Assembly (NCBI GenBank): GCA_016715195.1
Contig: JADKBB010000055.1
Location: 1-7,013 of the forward strand
DNA: 7,013 nucleotides
Origin: Candidatus Villigracilis proximus
Lineage (GTDB): Bacteria; Chloroflexota; Anaerolineae; Anaerolineales; Villigracilaceae
Reading direction: 5' to 3'
Numbering within the stretch: position 1 is the stretch's first letter; every line of letters starts with the position of its first letter. Of this stretch, positions 4,897 to 7,013 are shown one piece after another. Both the position numbers and the translations under genes were made by a program. The notes under the pieces were generated by a model. It saw only the letters and a list, made by a program, of their open reading frames with translations, had not been told where the DNA came from and searched no databases.

Positions 4897-7013
4897 GTGA
4901 CGCACTCTTTCCTCGAGATAGTTCGCGCGCCAGGTCAGACGAGACCCTGACGCTCCGGCGGTCCGATTGGGCAGCGCGTCGCTCACGTACGCGGGGCTGG
5001 ACCGTTGGTCCAACCAGCTCGCTCACCACCTGCGCGGCCTGGGGGTGGGTCCCGACGTGCTGGTCGGCGTGTGCCTCGAAAGGTCGTTCGACATGGTGGC
5101 CGCGGTGCTGGCGGTGCTCAAGGCGGGCGGCGCCTATGTACCGCTCGATGCGGCCTACCCCAGAGCCCGGCTTGCCTTCATGTTGAGCGATACCCGGGCG
5201 CCGGTGGTGCTGACCCAGTCGTCGCTGGTGGAGGTCCTGCCCGCGGGCGACGCGCGCGTTCTCTGTCTGGACCGCGACCGCGCCACGCTCGAGCGAGCGC
5301 CCGAGGAGCGGGTCGCGCCGCAACCGAAGGGCCCCGACGCGCTGGCCTACGTCATCTACACCTCGGGATCGACCGGGAACCCCAAGGGAGTGGCTCTGGG
5401 GCGCGCCGCGCTGTCGAACCTGATCGCCTGGCAGCGCAAGGCGTCGATGGCCGGTCCAGGGACGCGCACGTTGCAGTTCGCGCCCTTGAGCTTCGATGTG
5501 CACTTCCAGGAGATGTTCTCCACCTGGACCACCGGCGGGACGCTGGTGCTGGTGACCGACGAGCTGCGACTCGACGCGGTCCGCTTGCTGGAGCTGATCT
5601 CTTCCGAGGGCATCGAACGGCTGTTTCTCCCGTTCGTGGCGCTTTTGCAGAACCTGTGCGAGATCGCCACCGGTCATCGGCGGTGCCTGCCTGCTTGGAG
5701 GTGGTGACCGCAGGTGAGCAGTTGAAGGTGACTCTTCACATCGCGCGGTTCTTCGAGCAGCTACCGGGCTCTCGTCTGCACAACCACTACGGTCCCTCCG
5801 AGACCCACGTGGTGACCGCCCACGTCCTGAGCGGCCCGCCGGCCGCCTGGCCGCCACTGCCCCCCATCGGCAAGGCCATCGACGGGGTGCGGCTCTACGT
5901 CGTCGACGAGCAGCTCCGTCAGGTGCCCCAAGGCGAGACGGGCGAGCTGCTCCTGGGCGGCGTGTGCGTGGCCAGAGGCTACCTGAACCGGCCCGACCTC
6001 ACCGGAGAGAGGTTCCTGGCCGATCCGTTCGCGGGCGAGGTGGGAGCGCGGTTGTATCGGTCGGGCGACCTGGCGCGGTTTCTGGCCGACGGCTCCGTGG
6101 AGTTTTTGGGACGCATCGACGGTCAGGTGAAGATCCGTGGCTACCGAGTGGAGCTCGGCGAGATCGAAGTGGCCCTCTGCACCCACCCTCGGGTGAAGCA
6201 GGTCGCGGTGATCGCCCGCGAGGACGACCCCGGCGATCGCCGACTGGTGGCGTACGTGGTGCTGGACGGGCCGATCGAGCACTCTACGCCGATCCGCACC
6301 GGCACCCACGGACAAGGTGCCGGACTACATGCTGCCGTCTGCCTTCGTGACGCTGGACGCGCTGCCGCGAACTCCCAGCGGGAAGGTGGACCGCCTGTCG
6401 CTGCCCCGTCCGGGGAACAGGCGCCCGGAGCTGAGCCAGGCCTTCGTGGCGCCGGCCCCCGGCCTGGAGCAGACCCTGGCCACCCTGTGGCGAGAGCTGA
6501 TCAAGCTTCTCGATCGGGTGGGGGTGAACGACAACTTCTTCGAGCTGGGCGGCAACTCCTTGCTCGCGCTCCAGCTCGTGGCGCGCCTGCGCCAAGAGCA
6601 GGGGATCGACGTGCCGGTGGTGCGCCTGTTCGAGACCCCCACGGTGGCCGGGCTGGCTCTTTGGATCGAAGGGGGCCAAGCCGCGACCTCGCTGTTCGAC
6701 CGGGCCGAGGAGCGTGTCCGCCGTCGGAACGATCCACCCGACGCGGTGGCCGTCATCGGCATGGCGGGGCGGTTTCCGGGGGCGCCCGACATCACGACCT
6801 ACTGGAAGAACCTCCTCGGCGGCGTGGAGTCGGTGTCGTTCTTCTCCGAGGCCGAGATCGATCCCCAGGTGCCGGCAGCAGAGCGCGCCGCTCCCCGCTA
6901 TGTCCGGGCCCACGGCGTGGTCGACGATGCCGACCGCTTCGACGCCGCCTTCTTCGGGATCACCCCGAAGGAGGCCGAGCTGATCGACCCGCAGCAGCGG
7001 CTGTTCTCGAGAC
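4897..7013 (+). CDS. Hybrid NRPS-PKS, loading module A-PCP followed by KS; frameshifted, 3' end beyond window
   Basis: The 5' part of a megasynthase gene. The adenylation (A) domain activates an amino acid as its adenylate and loads it on the peptidyl carrier (PCP); the ketosynthase (KS) would then extend it with a malonyl-type unit. No condensation domain precedes A, so this is probably an initiation module. Coding potential moves between frames: VTHSFLEI from GTG 4897 in frame 1; frame 2 from about 4922 to 5680; frame 1 from about 5680 to 6285; frame 2 from about 6290 to 7006; probably frame 1 at the very end. Motifs are intact on both sides of each change, so these look like single-base indels, either real recent damage or sequencing error. 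The start is uncertain: GTG 4897 has only GGGG upstream, and the first start in the long frame (TTG 4967) would delete conserved A-domain residues FARQVRRDPDAPAVRLG. Domain order is secure; whether the gene is functional is not. Confidence 0.85.
4915..4924 (+). other. Frame change 1 at the NRPS 5' end
   Basis: Frame 1 reads VTHSFLEI, then the conserved A-domain start FARQVRRDPD continues in frame 2 from 4922. Frame 2 has a TAG at 4919-4921. One extra base (for example G4921) would explain it. Alternatively the gene is truncated here by a rearrangement. Confidence 0.5.
5668..5690 (+). other. Frame change 2 inside the adenylation domain
   Basis: Frame 2 reads LLQNLCEIATGH, then degenerates to a TGA at 5705-5707. 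The expected continuation AVPACLEVVTAGEQL is in frame 1. A one-base loss (or two-base gain) between these points accounts for it. Confidence 0.85.
6271..6310 (+). other. Frame change 3 between motifs A8 and A9
   Basis: Frame 1 encodes RLVAYVVLDGPIE, and the following KVPDYMLPSAFV is in frame 2. A one-base gain (or two-base loss) restores the frame lost at the second frame change. Confidence 0.85.
6440..6670 (+). other. Peptidyl carrier protein (thiolation) domain
   Basis: Begins around FVAPAPGLEQTLATLWREL and contains the phosphopantetheine attachment motif DNFFELGGNSLLALQL. The modified serine is the TCC at 6557-6559. The motif and the following helix (VPVVRLFETPTVAGLALWI) are typical, and the domain lies in one frame without interruption. 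Confidence 0.9.
6740..7013 (+). other. Ketosynthase domain, N-terminal part
   Basis: Starts DAVAVIGMAGRFPGAPD, the standard opening of modular type I KS domains, and continues through DRFDAAFFGITPKEAELIDP to the DPQQRLF segment at the window end. The active-site cysteine and histidines lie beyond the window, so activity cannot be judged. The short PCP-to-KS linker shows they belong to one polypeptide. Confidence 0.88.
7003..7008 (+). other. Probable frame change 4 at the window end
   Basis: KS domains normally continue DPQQRLFLET. Here frame 2 gives RLFSR, whereas adding one C after TTC (7004-7006) gives TTC-CTC-GAG-AC, that is F-L-E-T. Only a few bases are visible beyond the site, so this is tentative. 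Confidence 0.5.

Larger units (their letters stand above)
4922..6400 (+). other. Adenylation domain, predicted proline-type specificity
   Basis: Core motifs are visible in order: A1 LTYAGLDRWSNQLA, A2 LKAGGAYVPLD, A3 YTSGSTGNPKGVALG, A4 FDVHFQEMF, A5 NHYGPSETH, A6 GELLLGGVCVARGYLNRP, A7 YRSGDL, A8 GRIDGQVKIRGYRVELGEIE, A9 VPDYMLPSAF and A10 PSGKVDR. Aligning by eye to GrsA gives pocket residues D235 V236 Q239 F278 V299 A301 H322 V330 V331 and K517. From memory the usual proline code is DVQLIAHVVK, so only two conservative changes separate them. The alignment is manual and the domain is crossed by frame changes near 5680 and 6285. Confidence 0.85.

Noticed and set aside
4642..5013. Longer N-terminus for the hydrolase from the upstream in-frame start
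   Set aside because: It would overlap the NRPS start and add a segment with no domain before the signal anchor. The ATG at 4641 has a good ribosome site.
1..7013. Insertion sequences, transposase genes, tRNA or rRNA genes, attachment sites
   Set aside because: No transposase or integrase motifs, no terminal inverted repeats around any block and no RNA gene folds were recognised by eye.

Overview
The window is G+C-rich DNA, apart from one short A+T-rich island. It carries a hybrid NRPS-PKS gene whose motifs look like those of myxobacteria (Sorangium/Polyangium-type). A myxobacterium or similarly G+C-rich soil bacterium is my inference; nothing here fixes the taxon.

Left half (1-3427, + strand): three tightly coupled genes. 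They are the 3' end of an unidentified gene, a RecA/DnaB-fold ATPase, and a 647-aa protein with a C-terminal XRE-type helix-turn-helix that I interpret as a replication initiator (Rep). Both complete junctions are 4-bp ATGA overlaps. Immediately downstream, and partly inside the 3' end of the Rep gene, lies an array of about 30-bp direct repeats (four good copies and one degenerate, 3341-3556). It is followed by an 80-bp stretch of about 57% A+T (3561-3640) holding an inverted repeat and two overlapping palindromes. Helicase-like ATPase, HTH protein, iteron-like repeats and A+T-rich DNA together look like the replication module of a plasmid or plasmid-derived integrative element.

Middle (3745-4641, - strand): an intact membrane-anchored alpha/beta hydrolase, convergent with the replication genes and divergent from the gene to its right.

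Right (about 4897-7013, + strand, running off the end): the start of a hybrid NRPS-PKS gene with domain order adenylation, peptidyl carrier, ketosynthase (cut by the window end). There is no condensation domain in front, so this looks like a loading module. The specificity residues I can read (DVQFVAHVV plus K) are close to the remembered proline code. The gene is broken by three apparent one-base frame changes, with a probable fourth at the last bases, while every other gene here is open. That pattern fits either recent decay or local sequence errors.

The most interesting point is the combination: an apparently unusual replicon of ATPase, HTH-Rep and Rep-overlapping iterons next to a polyketide/peptide antibiotic-type gene. 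This suggests a biosynthetic cluster carried on a plasmid or an integrated plasmid.
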